Source: Robiginitomaculum sp.
GTDB taxonomy: Bacteria > Pseudomonadota > Alphaproteobacteria > Caulobacterales > Maricaulaceae
NCBI GenBank assembly: GCA_016765135.1
Contig: JAESQN010000002.1
Coordinates: 82,386 to 146,385, forward strand
Direction: 5' to 3'
Length of the DNA: 64,000 nt
The notes beneath the pieces are model-generated. The model made no database searches. It had not been told where the DNA came from and worked only from the letters and a program-made list of their open reading frames with translations. The translations under genes and the position numbers were made by a program. How positions within the stretch are numbered: the first letter of the stretch is position 1; each line of letters starts with the position of its first letter. Below, one piece after another: positions 54,693-63,946 of this stretch.

Positions 54693-55627
54693 GCCAAAGT
54701 ATGAAACAAAACAGGCCCGTTATGAAAGCCTATAACCCGGACAAAAATGTCCGCACATTGGTCACACCCGAGGGTATAGATTTACGTTTGCGTATTGCGG
54801 ATGGTGGTTCGAGGGTCGGCGCTTTTACTATTGATCTCACTATCATGATTGCGACCCTGATAGCCATCACCTATGTCATGGGTTTTGCCACTATCAGTAT
54901 GGACGATGGAGGCTCCGAAGTCGCTCAGGCCATATGGTTGTTATTTGCGTTTTTTTTGCGTAATTTTTACTTTATGGTTTTCGAGATGGGACCCAAAGCG
55001 GCGACGCCCGGCAAAAGGCTCATGAAAATCCGCGTTGCTAACCGCAGAGGGGGGCACCTAACGGCTAACGCCATATTTGCTCGCAACGCCCTGCGCGAGC
55101 TTGAATTTTTTCTACCTTTGTCGTTTGTATTGTCCGTGATGTTTCTCCCAAATCAGGGTGTCGATGGATGGTTGACTTTGTTGGGCTTGATCTGGAGTTT
55201 TATCTTCTTGCTGTTTCCTCTGTTTAACAAAGACCGCTTGCGGGCTGGCGACCTTATTGCTGGCACTTGGGTGGTTAAATCCCCCAAACTGCGCCTGTCC
55301 AAAGACCTGTCAGGTGCCCCCAAACCCACAGACGGGCATGTCCGTTATGTGTTTACGCCCAGTCAGATTGATGCTTACGGGGTTAAGGAGTTACATGTTC
55401 TGGAAAACGTTTTGCGCAAAAATGACCCAACTACGATCACCGAAGTCACGTCCCGTATCATGCAGAAAATTAAATGGCCAAAATCGGACAAAGACCCGGA
55501 TAAAACCAAGAGCACCGATGCCGCAAGTCTCGAATTTTTGAACGCTTATTATGCTGCCTTACGCGGAAGTCTGGAAACTAAGCTCTTGTTTGGTGTCAGG
55601 CGCAAGGACAAGTTTGACAAGCGATAA
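54689..55627 (+). CDS. RDD family membrane protein
   Basis: This 312-residue protein starts at a GTG overlapping the SpoIIM-like stop. The RDD domain (about residues 24-190) has LRIADGGSRVGAFTIDLTIM, FEMGPKAATPGKRLMKIRV and DRLRAGDLIAGTWVV, with three membrane helices. A hydrophilic tail of about 110 residues follows. Known RDD members include ion antiporters, but most are uncharacterised. It is the last gene of the six-gene operon. Confidence 0.91.
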   Translation: MSQSMKQNRPVMKAYNPDKNVRTLVTPEGIDLRLRIADGGSRVGAFTIDLTIMIATLIAITYVMGFATISMDDGGSEVAQAIWLLFAFFLRNFYFMVFEMGPKAATPGKRLMKIRVANRRGGHLTANAIFARNALRELEFFLPLSFVLSVMFLPNQGVDGWLTLLGLIWSFIFLLFPLFNKDRLRAGDLIAGTWVVKSPKLRLSKDLSGAPKPTDGHVRYVFTPSQIDAYGVKELHVLENVLRKNDPTTITEVTSRIMQKIKWPKSDKDPDKTKSTDAASLEFLNAYYAALRGSLETKLLFGVRRKDKFDKR

Positions 55628-55734
55628 TCCGCACATCCTAGCGAAACAAATTTTATCCGCAAACACTTGCATATATGCATTTAAGCAAATATACCTACCA
55701 CAATTTTGAACATGAATCACGGAGAAAACACCTA

Positions 55735-56580
55735 ATGTTAAACCACAAAACCTCATTACTATCTGCCCTCACGGTCGGCCTCTTCTTAACGGCCTGCCAA
55801 GCAGACACAAAACCCGAAGCACCTGAAGCAATGGTCGAAAAAACTGAAACTGTTGCCGAAGAAATGAAAGCCGAAATGAAAGCCGAAATGAAAGCCGAGC
55901 CAAAAAAAATCAGCTGGTCATATTCTGGCGACAACGGCCCTGAGCATTGGGCTAGCTTGTCCGAAGGCTTTGCCACATGCGCAAGTGGAACTGTTCAATC
56001 ACCTTTCGATATTACGGCTGACAAAACTGATACCCTTCCGGCCTTGAACTTAAACTATGTACCCACCGGCATGACCGTTATCAATAATGGCCACACCATT
56101 CAAGTTGACCAGGCGGGCGGCGGACAATTGGTTGTCGGCAACGATACATATAATTTGCTACAATTCCACTTCCATACTGCAAGTGAGTACAGCATTGATG
56201 GTAAGTTTTATCCCCTCGAAGTCCATTTGGTACACGCGTCTGACGCTGGCGAATTGGCCGTTGTCGGTGTTATGTTCGCTGAAGGTGAAGCTAACGCCGA
56301 ACTTGCCAATATCTGGGCCAACATGCCTGCTTCTAAAGGCGAAAATGTTGTCCAAGGTCAAAGCGTTGATGTTAAAAACCTGTTGCCAGATAACGGACAA
56401 TATTACCGCTTTATGGGTTCTTTAACCACACCACCATGTTCTGAAGGCGTAAACTGGCATGTGATGAGCCAGCCAATTACGGCTTCAGCCGAGCAAATTG
56501 CAGCGTTTAAAGCAATCTTCTCCATGAATGCCCGGCCTCTACAAGCTGAAAACGACCGTATGGTTGTACTCGGCAAGTAA
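55735..56580 (+). CDS. Alpha-type carbonic anhydrase, lipoprotein
   Basis: The start at 55735 has a GGAGAA site and gives 281 residues; an upstream in-frame ATG at 55675 is less likely. The lipobox is LFLTAC. After a charged linker with the repeated EMKA unit comes an alpha carbonic anhydrase domain. It reads YSGDNGPEHWASL, then FHFHTASEYSIDG and EVHLVHASD with the three zinc His residues, and PPCSEGVNWHVM near the end. It hydrates CO2 in the periplasm or at the outer membrane. It follows the RDD gene by 107 bases and probably has its own promoter. Confidence 0.93.
   Translation: MLNHKTSLLSALTVGLFLTACQADTKPEAPEAMVEKTETVAEEMKAEMKAEMKAEPKKISWSYSGDNGPEHWASLSEGFATCASGTVQSPFDITADKTDTLPALNLNYVPTGMTVINNGHTIQVDQAGGGQLVVGNDTYNLLQFHFHTASEYSIDGKFYPLEVHLVHASDAGELAVVGVMFAEGEANAELANIWANMPASKGENVVQGQSVDVKNLLPDNGQYYRFMGSLTTPPCSEGVNWHVMSQPITASAEQIAAFKAIFSMNARPLQAENDRMVVLGK
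55861..55896 (+). repeat. Three 12-base in-frame tandem repeats in the carbonic anhydrase linker
   Basis: GAAATGAAAGCC is repeated exactly three times and encodes EMKA three times, in the linker between the lipid anchor and the enzyme. The copy number can probably change by slippage without loss of frame. Confidence 0.85.
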
Positions 56581-56609
56581 GCAAACCAGGAATAAGAATT
56601 GGCGGTAGT

Positions 56610-57242
56610 TTACGGATTATCGCCAATCAAATTACCGAGCCATGCCGAAATTTCGTGCATGGCTTTTTCTGTGGCTGCGTCTTGGGCATCCACAATAGCC
56701 GAAACACTGGCCGCTCTGGCCCGCACATTGGTCATGACGGAATGGGTACCAACCAGGCGTCGAGATTTTGTGTCTGTCAGGGTCAAATTCAGTGTAACAA
56801 TAGAATTTGGCGCAGCTTCTTCGCCATTGTCAAACACGGCTTCAAATCGGCGCACATCAATATTAAGCCTGTAAGGCGCACGCGTCCCGCCGGACGGTAT
56901 TACGCCTGTAATTTTCCCATCTCCAGCAAGCTTATCAATGAGAGCATGGCGTAATTGGTTCGGCACAGGTTCCGCCCACGATGCACCCGCCGCTGCGGTC
57001 AGGCGGCGACCATCCGGCGACAATACAATATCCGTCCCGCTTAGCGCCCTGGGTGCTTGTGGAATTTCGATATTAACCACCTTATTATGTTTGACAGGAA
57101 TTTCCGGCACACTGTGCGGCACGCTCAACCTGTAAACAGTCGGTGCCGGTTTGGCCTTCGGCAGAACTGAGATGCAAGCAGACATCGACAGCGCCCCTAT
57201 AAGCACCAAACCAGCGGCGATATTTTTTAGACTCAATGTCAT
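56610..57242 (-). CDS. ABC-type transport auxiliary lipoprotein (PqiC-like), end of Mla/MCE operon
   Basis: This 210-residue protein has a lipobox ALSMSACIS and a domain of the ABC transport auxiliary lipoprotein family: VYRLSVPHSVPEIP, DIVLSPDGRRLTAAAGASW and VPNQLRHALIDKLAGDG. PqiC/MlaC-like lipoproteins shuttle lipids between an MCE protein and the outer membrane. Its start overlaps the MCE gene stop by four bases, giving an MlaE-MlaF-MlaD-auxiliary lipoprotein set. Lipid transport is inferred from the neighbours. Confidence 0.85.
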   Translation of the reverse strand: MTLSLKNIAAGLVLIGALSMSACISVLPKAKPAPTVYRLSVPHSVPEIPVKHNKVVNIEIPQAPRALSGTDIVLSPDGRRLTAAAGASWAEPVPNQLRHALIDKLAGDGKITGVIPSGGTRAPYRLNIDVRRFEAVFDNGEEAAPNSIVTLNLTLTDTKSRRLVGTHSVMTNVRARAASVSAIVDAQDAATEKAMHEISAWLGNLIGDNP

Positions 57243-58219
57243 TGTGGCAACTCCGTTAATTCTTTTTCCTGTCCCACAATAAACTCAACCGGGCTGCGTT
57301 CCAAATCTGCAGAAACCCGGCCCAAAGTTTCTATCAGTGTTCGTAGATCTGCCATAGCCAAGGATAAATCCTGTAACCCGGTTGTGGAGAATTGTTCGAT
57401 TGTGCGGCGGGTCTCATCTGATAACTCACGGGCATCACTGGCAAATAATGTAAATTCGTCAAGTGTGATTTCAGCGGATTTCAGAGTTTTCTCCGCCTGA
57501 CTTAGGACGTTTGACACTTCGCCGCTTTGTAGAAGCTTGCTCACATCCTGAGCGGTAATTTCGACGGCCAACGCCGCTGCGGACGTGTCATTTGCGGCTT
57601 GTTCAATCGCCAGCATGAAGCGGTCAATACGTTCATTGGATAAATCAGAGTCCTTTACCTTGGCCGTGATCTCGTTAATATTGGCCAAAATACCGTGTAA
57701 ATCTTCGGCCGCCTCTGGACTTAATATGGTGACGGCGCGGGCTAGCGCCAAATTTACATTGTCAATAACGGACTCGCTGCCACCCAGTAAATTATCCAAC
57801 TGGCTGCCCCGCCCCTCAATATGTGGGTAACTTTCACCAAAGGCCTCAAGATCAAATCTTTCCCCTGACTTACCGGCGTAAAGCTGGATATAGCTTAGGC
57901 CAGTCAGACCCAAAGGTTCGCTTTGGGCATAACTATCCACATGTACCGGCGTATTGGCCTGCACCTGAATATAGACAAGCACTTTATTGGCATCATCTTT
58001 GTCCAAAATAGTTTTGGTCACTTCGCCCATTTTAAGGCCGTTAAAACGTACCTCACTGCCAACGGCAATGCCCCGAGGTGGTGTCGTATATTCTACGATA
58101 TAGTGGTCATACTCCTCGTCAAATTTCTTGCCGCTGATATAGGCGATAAAAGCGACTATACCAAATAACGTAACCAGCACGAAAGCACCAATAACGGCAA
58201 AATTTGCTTTACTTTCCAT
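57239..58219 (-). CDS. mlaD: MlaD/MCE-domain protein
   Basis: The start at 58219 (MESKANFAVIGAFVLVTLFG) has a GGAGTGG site, giving 326 residues. One N-terminal membrane helix is followed by an MCE domain: YTTPPRGIAVGSEVRFNGLKMGEV, with LTGLSYIQLYAG. A long coiled-coil tail follows (about residues 150-326). The hexameric MCE ring bridges the periplasm in phospholipid transport. It lies between the ATPase and the auxiliary lipoprotein genes. Confidence 0.92.
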   Translation of the reverse strand: MESKANFAVIGAFVLVTLFGIVAFIAYISGKKFDEEYDHYIVEYTTPPRGIAVGSEVRFNGLKMGEVTKTILDKDDANKVLVYIQVQANTPVHVDSYAQSEPLGLTGLSYIQLYAGKSGERFDLEAFGESYPHIEGRGSQLDNLLGGSESVIDNVNLALARAVTILSPEAAEDLHGILANINEITAKVKDSDLSNERIDRFMLAIEQAANDTSAAALAVEITAQDVSKLLQSGEVSNVLSQAEKTLKSAEITLDEFTLFASDARELSDETRRTIEQFSTTGLQDLSLAMADLRTLIETLGRVSADLERSPVEFIVGQEKELTELPQ

Positions 58220-58264
58220 ACATATCCACTCCATATGAGCCATTTGGCATTTTGTGTTTGCTCC

Positions 58265-59062
58265 TCATCTGGCATCCCCAAGTCCTGCCGCCCGCGACCG
58301 TGGCCCGCCAAAATACTCAGCCACCCAAGGGTGGTCATACCGCACCACTTTGTCAAGCGTATCAGCAATAGCAATATGTTTATCGACCAACACCGCCACT
58401 CTGTCGCAAGTCGCAAACAGTGTATCCAGGTCATGAGTGACCATAAATATAGTCAGGCCCAATGCCTCTCTAAGCTCCAAAATCAATTCATCAAATGCAG
58501 TGGCACCTACCGGGTCAAGACCTGCCGTAGGCTCGTCTAGAAACAAAATGCGCGGATCAAGTGCCAATGCACGGGCCAGACCGGCCCGTTTACGCATACC
58601 ACCAGACAGATCAGACGGATATAATCTGGCCGCCGTCATGGGCAAGCCAACCATATTAAGCTTCATATCTGCAAGCTCGCGCATCAAAGGTACGGGCAGA
58701 TTGGTATGCAGGCGCATGGGCACCATGATATTTTCCCGGACATTTAAAGATGAAAACAAAGCACCACCTTGGAACAACACCCCGACACGGGTCTCAAAAT
58801 ATTTCAGCTCGCTCTCGGTAATGTTTTTCCGGTCGTGGCCAAATATATTCACCACCCCACCGTCGGGCCTTTTAAGTCCGAGCAAAGTATTGAGCAACAC
58901 GGATTTACCCGAACCAGACCCACCTACGACTCCCAAAATCTCACCGGATCTAAGCTGTAAATTCAAATTTTCATGTATGACATTACTACCAAACTGGCTA
59001 CGAATACCAATGGCCTCTACGGGTACGGAAAAATCCAGTTTACCGTAGTCTACGCTATGCAT
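58265..59062 (-). CDS. mlaF: MlaF-type ABC transporter ATPase
   Basis: This 265-residue protein has Walker A VVGGSGSGKSVLLN, the signature LSGGMRKRAGLARALAL, Walker B RILFLDEPTAGLD and the switch His in IFMVTHDLDTLF. It is the ATPase of the lipid transporter formed with the permease (adjacent, no gap) and the MCE protein. The assignment to the Mla-type rather than other exporters rests on the operon. Confidence 0.95.
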   Translation of the reverse strand: MHSVDYGKLDFSVPVEAIGIRSQFGSNVIHENLNLQLRSGEILGVVGGSGSGKSVLLNTLLGLKRPDGGVVNIFGHDRKNITESELKYFETRVGVLFQGGALFSSLNVRENIMVPMRLHTNLPVPLMRELADMKLNMVGLPMTAARLYPSDLSGGMRKRAGLARALALDPRILFLDEPTAGLDPVGATAFDELILELREALGLTIFMVTHDLDTLFATCDRVAVLVDKHIAIADTLDKVVRYDHPWVAEYFGGPRSRAAGLGDAR

Positions 59063-60253
59063 CTAAACATCCATTTTCAAAAACAACATGGCGAACATCG
59101 CGTCCAGCAGAATGATCGCAAAAATCGCTTGTACCACGCTGGTGGTGGTACGCCGCCCCAGGCTTTCCACGGAACCGCCAACCGCCAAACCTTGACGACA
59201 ACCAATGATCGCGATGACCAGCGCGAATACAGGCGCCTTGGCCATGCCGACCCAAAAATGATTGATGGACACGACTTCCGTGATCCTTGCCGTAAACAAT
59301 ATTGGCGAAATGCCTTGTGACCAGGTCACCAACATGCCGCCAAGCAGTCCAGATACCATAGCAAAGAATGTGAGTATTGGCGCCGAAACCAGGCAGGCCA
59401 AGGCCCTGGGGGCCACTAAAGTTTCACCGACATTCAGACCTATTACCGTCATGGCGTCGATTTCCTGACGCATTTTCATGGAGCCTATTTCCGCCGTAAA
59501 GGCCGAATTGGAGCGTCCTGCCATCAAGATCGCCGTAATCAGCACGGCAAATTCCCGCAATACTGCCAGACCAACCAGATCAACAACAAACACTTTGGCG
59601 CCAAATGCTTCCAACAAATCAGACCCCATAAAGGCCAGCACACAGCCAATGAAAAAGCTCAACACCACAACAATTGGCAAAGCATCAAGGCCTACATTTT
59701 CAATATGTGAGAACACAGATTTCCAGCGTATCCGTTGGGGACGCAGGAGCATTTTAAACAAAATGACGCAAAAATGCCCAAAAAACGCTATGGTTTCGTA
59801 GGTTTCGCGCAAGCCATTAAGAAAGCCTTCCCCAAGGCGGCTCAGAGGATCATACCAGGGTTTTGGTGGCTGCATCGCCATGCCTGCGGAAGCCTCTGCC
59901 GCCGCGCTGAGTAAGATTTTCTGCCCCGGATTGGCATTGCGCACGCGCCACATGCGGCACATGCCGTCATGGCAACCAATGGTGCGGGTGAGAATGAAAG
60001 CCCCCGCCGTATCAATCCGCACTAGCTCTTTGAAATCAAAGACAACACCGCCAAATTCAGTGTCGTCAACACCGTAGTCTTCCCCAGACGTTTTAACCTT
60101 GCCATATCCAAGTGCCAGCAAATCGGCTTTCAAAGCCCGGTCGATAGGCTTTATGGTGGCCAAAGTCCACCGCCCGAAGGCGTGAACAATCAATTGCCCC
60201 TGGTCGATTTCCAACCGATAAGCCTCATGGCTATTTTGCACGCTTGCACTCAT
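59063..60253 (-). CDS. mlaE: MlaE-type permease with N-terminal STAS domain
   Basis: The start at 60253 gives 396 residues. The first 110 residues form a STAS-like domain (QLIVHAFGRWTLATIKPIDR, FDFKELVRIDTAGAFILTRT). The MlaE permease follows, with GVDALPIVVVLSFFIGCVLAFMGS-type helices, AVLITAILMAGRSNSAFTAEIGSMKM and EIDAMTVIGLNV. In Escherichia coli the STAS part is the separate MlaB; here it is fused. It is the first gene of the leftward Mla operon. Confidence 0.93.
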   Translation of the reverse strand: MSASVQNSHEAYRLEIDQGQLIVHAFGRWTLATIKPIDRALKADLLALGYGKVKTSGEDYGVDDTEFGGVVFDFKELVRIDTAGAFILTRTIGCHDGMCRMWRVRNANPGQKILLSAAAEASAGMAMQPPKPWYDPLSRLGEGFLNGLRETYETIAFFGHFCVILFKMLLRPQRIRWKSVFSHIENVGLDALPIVVVLSFFIGCVLAFMGSDLLEAFGAKVFVVDLVGLAVLREFAVLITAILMAGRSNSAFTAEIGSMKMRQEIDAMTVIGLNVGETLVAPRALACLVSAPILTFFAMVSGLLGGMLVTWSQGISPILFTARITEVVSINHFWVGMAKAPVFALVIAIIGCRQGLAVGGSVESLGRRTTTSVVQAIFAIILLDAMFAMLFLKMDV

Positions 60254-60320
60254 GGCCCTAACGTGCAAATCCTGAAGCTAAGGTCAAGGGAAAGGGCAAG
60301 AATTGTATCAATTAAAAGTG

Positions 60321-61289
60321 ATGACACAAACTTGGCCAATCGCCGGAAATTTCCGAATTGCCCACGGAAGTGTCCGCGAAATTCAAGTTGTGCGCGTCGA
60401 AATTGGTGACGGTAGGTTTACAGGCCGTGGTGAATGCCGGCCTTATGCCCGCTACGGCGAGACGGCTAAAACCGTGAGTGCACAAATTTCAACGATCGCT
60501 GACAAAATTAAATCCGGTATTTCAACTGATACATTACAAACATTGCTCCCCGCTGGTGCGGCCCGAAATACCGTGGATTGCGCTTTGTGGGATTTAAAGG
60601 CCAAACAAACCGGGACACCCATATGGCAATTGATTGGTGTCCCCAAACCCCGCGCGCGCACCACCGCATTTACATTGTCCATAGATACCCCCGCCCAAAT
60701 GGCCCAAGCGGCTCGGGCGGCACAACAATACCCGATACTGAAATTAAAAATTGATGGCCCCGCAGGTCTGGAAGCCTGCCTTGCAGTTTTAGATGCCCGC
60801 CCCGATGCACAGTTGATTATTGATGCCAATGAAGCTTTATCACCAAATGATCTGCCCTGTTTCAGAAATGCTTTGGCCCATGCGCCCGTTCTGATGATTG
60901 AACAACCGTTGAAAACAGACGTCTTTGACCAGACTGAAACGGCACCGGGTGACCTCCCCATATTATGCGCCGACGAGAGTTTGCACACGCGGGCAGATTT
61001 ACAGAAACTATGGGATGCAGGTTACCGGGCCGTGAATGTGAAGCTGGATAAATGCGGCGGCCTTAGTGAGGCTTTGGCATTGATGCGCGAGGCCAAAGCC
61101 ATGGGGTTTTTGATCATGGCTGGCTGTATGGTCGGCACGTCTCTGGCCATGGCACCCATGATGGTTCTGGAATCTTTCGCCGATTTCATAGATCTGGACG
61201 GGCCTTTGTTACTGGCCAAAGATAGTCCAAATAGCCTGCGTTATGAAGGCGCAATTATCAACCCACCTGCGCCTGAATTATGGGGATAA
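60321..61289 (+). CDS. Dipeptide epimerase (enolase superfamily, Ala-Glu type)
   Basis: The start at 60321 (MTQTWPIAGNFRIAHGSVRE) is preferred over a TTG six codons upstream; it gives 322 residues. The enolase-fold catalytic set is visible: the first Lys in KLKIDG, metal ligands in LIIDANEALS, IEQPL and CADESLHTR, and the second Lys in VNVKLDKCGG. The active-site logic matches L-Ala-D/L-Glu epimerases that handle murein peptides. The exact dipeptide is unknown. It is divergent from mlaE and fits the peptide-processing theme of the window. Confidence 0.87.
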   Translation: MTQTWPIAGNFRIAHGSVREIQVVRVEIGDGRFTGRGECRPYARYGETAKTVSAQISTIADKIKSGISTDTLQTLLPAGAARNTVDCALWDLKAKQTGTPIWQLIGVPKPRARTTAFTLSIDTPAQMAQAARAAQQYPILKLKIDGPAGLEACLAVLDARPDAQLIIDANEALSPNDLPCFRNALAHAPVLMIEQPLKTDVFDQTETAPGDLPILCADESLHTRADLQKLWDAGYRAVNVKLDKCGGLSEALALMREAKAMGFLIMAGCMVGTSLAMAPMMVLESFADFIDLDGPLLLAKDSPNSLRYEGAIINPPAPELWG

Positions 61290-61296
61290 TATGAAG

Positions 61297-61911
61297 CTAA
61301 GACCGGCTAGCGCTGGCGCGAGCGGTGATTTGGGCGCGGATACGATCCCCATAGGCATCAGTGACATCTTTCAGACGATCAACAGAACCTGACAATAACG
61401 CAAAATCCTGTTCGGTTTTAACGTTCGGTTTTACACCTATTGACTGCGCAAATTTGTTTTCTGCATCCCGTGCCGATAACAAGGCTTTTTCCAACAGTGA
61501 CAACTCTGTGCCTAGATCTGCGGCATCGTCTGCTATGGTTAAATACACTTCTGCGGCCTTGGTGGTTTGGAGAATTTGTGTGTTGGCTTCTAAAATGTCC
61601 GCATCCAATTGTGCTGGACTAACGGGCACGGCTACGCGTGCCTCGGCATCATCTTCATTTTTTTCTAAACCGCCCAGCAAAACTCTGGTGGCCATATTGG
61701 TCATTTCTTTTGGCCCGCTCTTGCTCCAACCTTTTTGGCGGAACAGGTTGGTCAAGGACACGGAAGACCGTTCAACCACATTATGATCCGGTTTTTCAAT
61801 GACCTTGGGTTGTTCGATAGCCACTTGTGATAAATCAACAGTGGTACATGCGCCCAGACCAGCCAGACCGCCAATAATAAATATCGCCGTAAAAGAAGTC
61901 GCTAACTTCAT
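61297..61911 (-). CDS. Unknown coiled-coil lipoprotein
   Basis: This 204-residue protein begins with a lipobox (LAGLGACTT) and is otherwise helical, with heptad-like stretches such as QLDADILEANTQILQTTKAAE and LSLLEKALLSARDAENKFAQ. I do not recognise a domain. It may be anchored to the outer membrane and interact with the envelope. It ends seven bases from the convergent epimerase gene. It has no clear operon partner, and nothing suggests recent transfer. Confidence 0.7.
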   Translation of the reverse strand: MKLATSFTAIFIIGGLAGLGACTTVDLSQVAIEQPKVIEKPDHNVVERSSVSLTNLFRQKGWSKSGPKEMTNMATRVLLGGLEKNEDDAEARVAVPVSPAQLDADILEANTQILQTTKAAEVYLTIADDAADLGTELSLLEKALLSARDAENKFAQSIGVKPNVKTEQDFALLSGSVDRLKDVTDAYGDRIRAQITARASASRS

Positions 61912-62086
61912 ATCTCATTTTCCCTTGCCCGGCTTCGCCATAAAGACCACCGGAGTGATTACCGTAGAATATTCTTAATGCAGTTAAGCCAGAAGCTAAA
62001 TGAATATCCCCTAGTAATGGTTAATATTTTAGACATAAAAAATACGCAAGTTACAATTACATCAGAAATGCAGTTACGTTTGAAGC

Positions 62087-63616
62087 TTAATCTTTATCCC
62101 CTAAAGACTGCTGAATTTGTCCCACCCGCGACGTAATAAGGCTGAGAAGACCAAGAACAGCCAGTGCGACAATCGGGAAGAAGTACGGCGAACCGAGCAC
62201 TTTGTCTATGAAGGTTCTAAATGTGCTAAATGCACCGAAAATCAGAACAATAGCTACAAAGACAGGCGCAACATACCGAACAAGATAATAAAGTATATTA
62301 CGTATGAGTTCAGAGTTTCCAGCCATTTGCTCATCTACAATAGATTTCTTCATCTTCCAGCCAACAAACAATACCGTTAACAACCCGGTGAGCGGCAGTA
62401 AAATTACAGACGTTAACTTACCGTCAAGAACGTCCATAAATCCGCTGATAAATATTGAACCTAACCCTAATACCCACATTAAAGTGCCCATGATTATTGC
62501 AGCTTTACGGCGAGGAATTTCAAACCGTTCACTAACCCAGGCAACGATTGGCTCCAATAATGATATAGAAGAAGTGACCGCTGCAAAGATAGCCAAGAAG
62601 AAGAAGCCAGATCCAATGAATTTTCCACCCGGCGCGCCGTGAAGTGCGATTGGCAAGGTTTCGAAAAACAAACCTGCCCCGGAATTTACGTCCAAACCAT
62701 GAGCAAACACAATCGGAAAAATTGCTAAGCCAGCGATCAATGCTACGCCTGCATCTGTAAGAGCAACAATGGCGGAAGATTTTGGAATATTTATATCCTT
62801 GGGAAGATAAGAACCATAGGTAATCATAATAGCACTACCTAGGCCGATAGAAAAGAAAGCCTGTCCAAGTGCACTTGTGACTATTTCTCCATTCAAAACA
62901 GACCAGTCAGGACGAAATAAAAACTTCAACGCCTCAACGGTTCCGTTACTGGTCTCGCCGCTTGCGGTCACAATTTCGGTAGAAAAGCCAGACCATAAGC
63001 TATAAAGCGACAACAATATAAGCAGTGCAAAAAACATAGGCATAAGCACTTTCGCCGCCCACTCAATACCGGCATTAACACCCCTGGCCACCAGCCATGT
63101 CGTTAGGATTGCAAATGCTGTAAAGGCCCACATCACACCCAACCTGTTTGGGCTTAAACCCCAAATATTGCTCCGAGCCTCTGTGAACTGTGCGGAAATT
63201 TGTTCCGCCGTCTGTCCGTCAAAACTGCCAAACAAAAACTTCGGGATATACATAATCACCCAAGCCGCAACTACACAATAAAAACTAACAATCAGGAATG
63301 ACGCGATCATACCCGTCCAGCCCAAACTGCTCCACCGTTCGGTTACGCCTGAGCGCTTAGCTACATCTTGAACACTGCGAATAGCACTATTGGCGTCCCC
63401 GGCTCGACCGATCATATACTCGCTCATGAGAACTGGAATGCCGATGAAAATAACACAGGCCAGATAGATAATAATAAACGCCCCGCCGCCGTTTGACCCA
63501 GCTTCGGCGGAAAACCGCCAAAGATTGCCTAGCCCAACGCTAGACCCAACCGCCGCCATTATAAATGCAAAGCGTGATGACCATTGTATTGTGCCCGCAG
63601 AAGCTGCTCCAGCCAT
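62087..63616 (-). CDS. Sodium-dependent transporter of the SNF (NSS/LeuT) family
   Basis: This 509-residue membrane protein has about 12 helices. The first holds the sodium and substrate site motif AAVGSSVGLGNLWRFSAEAG, and helix 6 contains SALGQAFFSIGLGSAIMITYGSY. The N-terminus WSSRFAFIMAAVGSS and the end of the domain FEIPRRKAAI fit prokaryotic NSS members, which take up amino acids or related amines. The substrate cannot be read from sequence. The 171 bases before 63616 hold no other gene. Confidence 0.95.
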   Translation of the reverse strand: MAGAASAGTIQWSSRFAFIMAAVGSSVGLGNLWRFSAEAGSNGGGAFIIIYLACVIFIGIPVLMSEYMIGRAGDANSAIRSVQDVAKRSGVTERWSSLGWTGMIASFLIVSFYCVVAAWVIMYIPKFLFGSFDGQTAEQISAQFTEARSNIWGLSPNRLGVMWAFTAFAILTTWLVARGVNAGIEWAAKVLMPMFFALLILLSLYSLWSGFSTEIVTASGETSNGTVEALKFLFRPDWSVLNGEIVTSALGQAFFSIGLGSAIMITYGSYLPKDINIPKSSAIVALTDAGVALIAGLAIFPIVFAHGLDVNSGAGLFFETLPIALHGAPGGKFIGSGFFFLAIFAAVTSSISLLEPIVAWVSERFEIPRRKAAIIMGTLMWVLGLGSIFISGFMDVLDGKLTSVILLPLTGLLTVLFVGWKMKKSIVDEQMAGNSELIRNILYYLVRYVAPVFVAIVLIFGAFSTFRTFIDKVLGSPYFFPIVALAVLGLLSLITSRVGQIQQSLGDKD

Positions 63617-63771
63617 AATATTCCCCTGATTTTATCGTTTATTTTTTGTTACCCCACAGTCCCAATTATTAAGCAAGAGGTCAAGGTTTTTCGTAAAAGT
63701 TAATATACTTCGGGGCGGAATAAAGACGAAGCATAGAGCTTTTAGCGTTTCGTTGTACTCACAACTCCCCC

Positions 63772-63911
63772 CACCTACCGCTCATTCCCGTCTCCCCACC
63801 CGCCGCTCATACCCAGCTTGACTGGGTATCCAGGGAATAAAGAGCGAGCGAAGCTCGCACATTATTGTAGGGACTGGATTCCCGCTTTCGCGGGAATGAT
63901 CGGGGTATGAA
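63772..63911. repeat. Palindromic CGGGAATCC-type repeat, intergenic copy
   Basis: Read on the minus strand, this repeat has CATTCCCGCGAAAGCGGGAA, then GCGAGCTTCGCTCGC, then CTGGATACCCAGTC...CTGGGTATGAGCGG. The order and spacing match the element inside valS at 35567-35746. It is in the 384-base gap after the SNF transporter gene; the remaining bases of the gap hold only the family B copy below and no gene. Confidence 0.75.
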
Positions 63912-63946
63912 GAGACGGGAAATAGCGGGGTTTGTAGTGTTTTTTC

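Noticed and set aside
56598..56637. ATTGGCG...CGCCAAT hairpin as a terminator
   Set aside because: The stem is only seven bases with a large loop, lacks a T tract and overlaps the end of the auxiliary lipoprotein gene.
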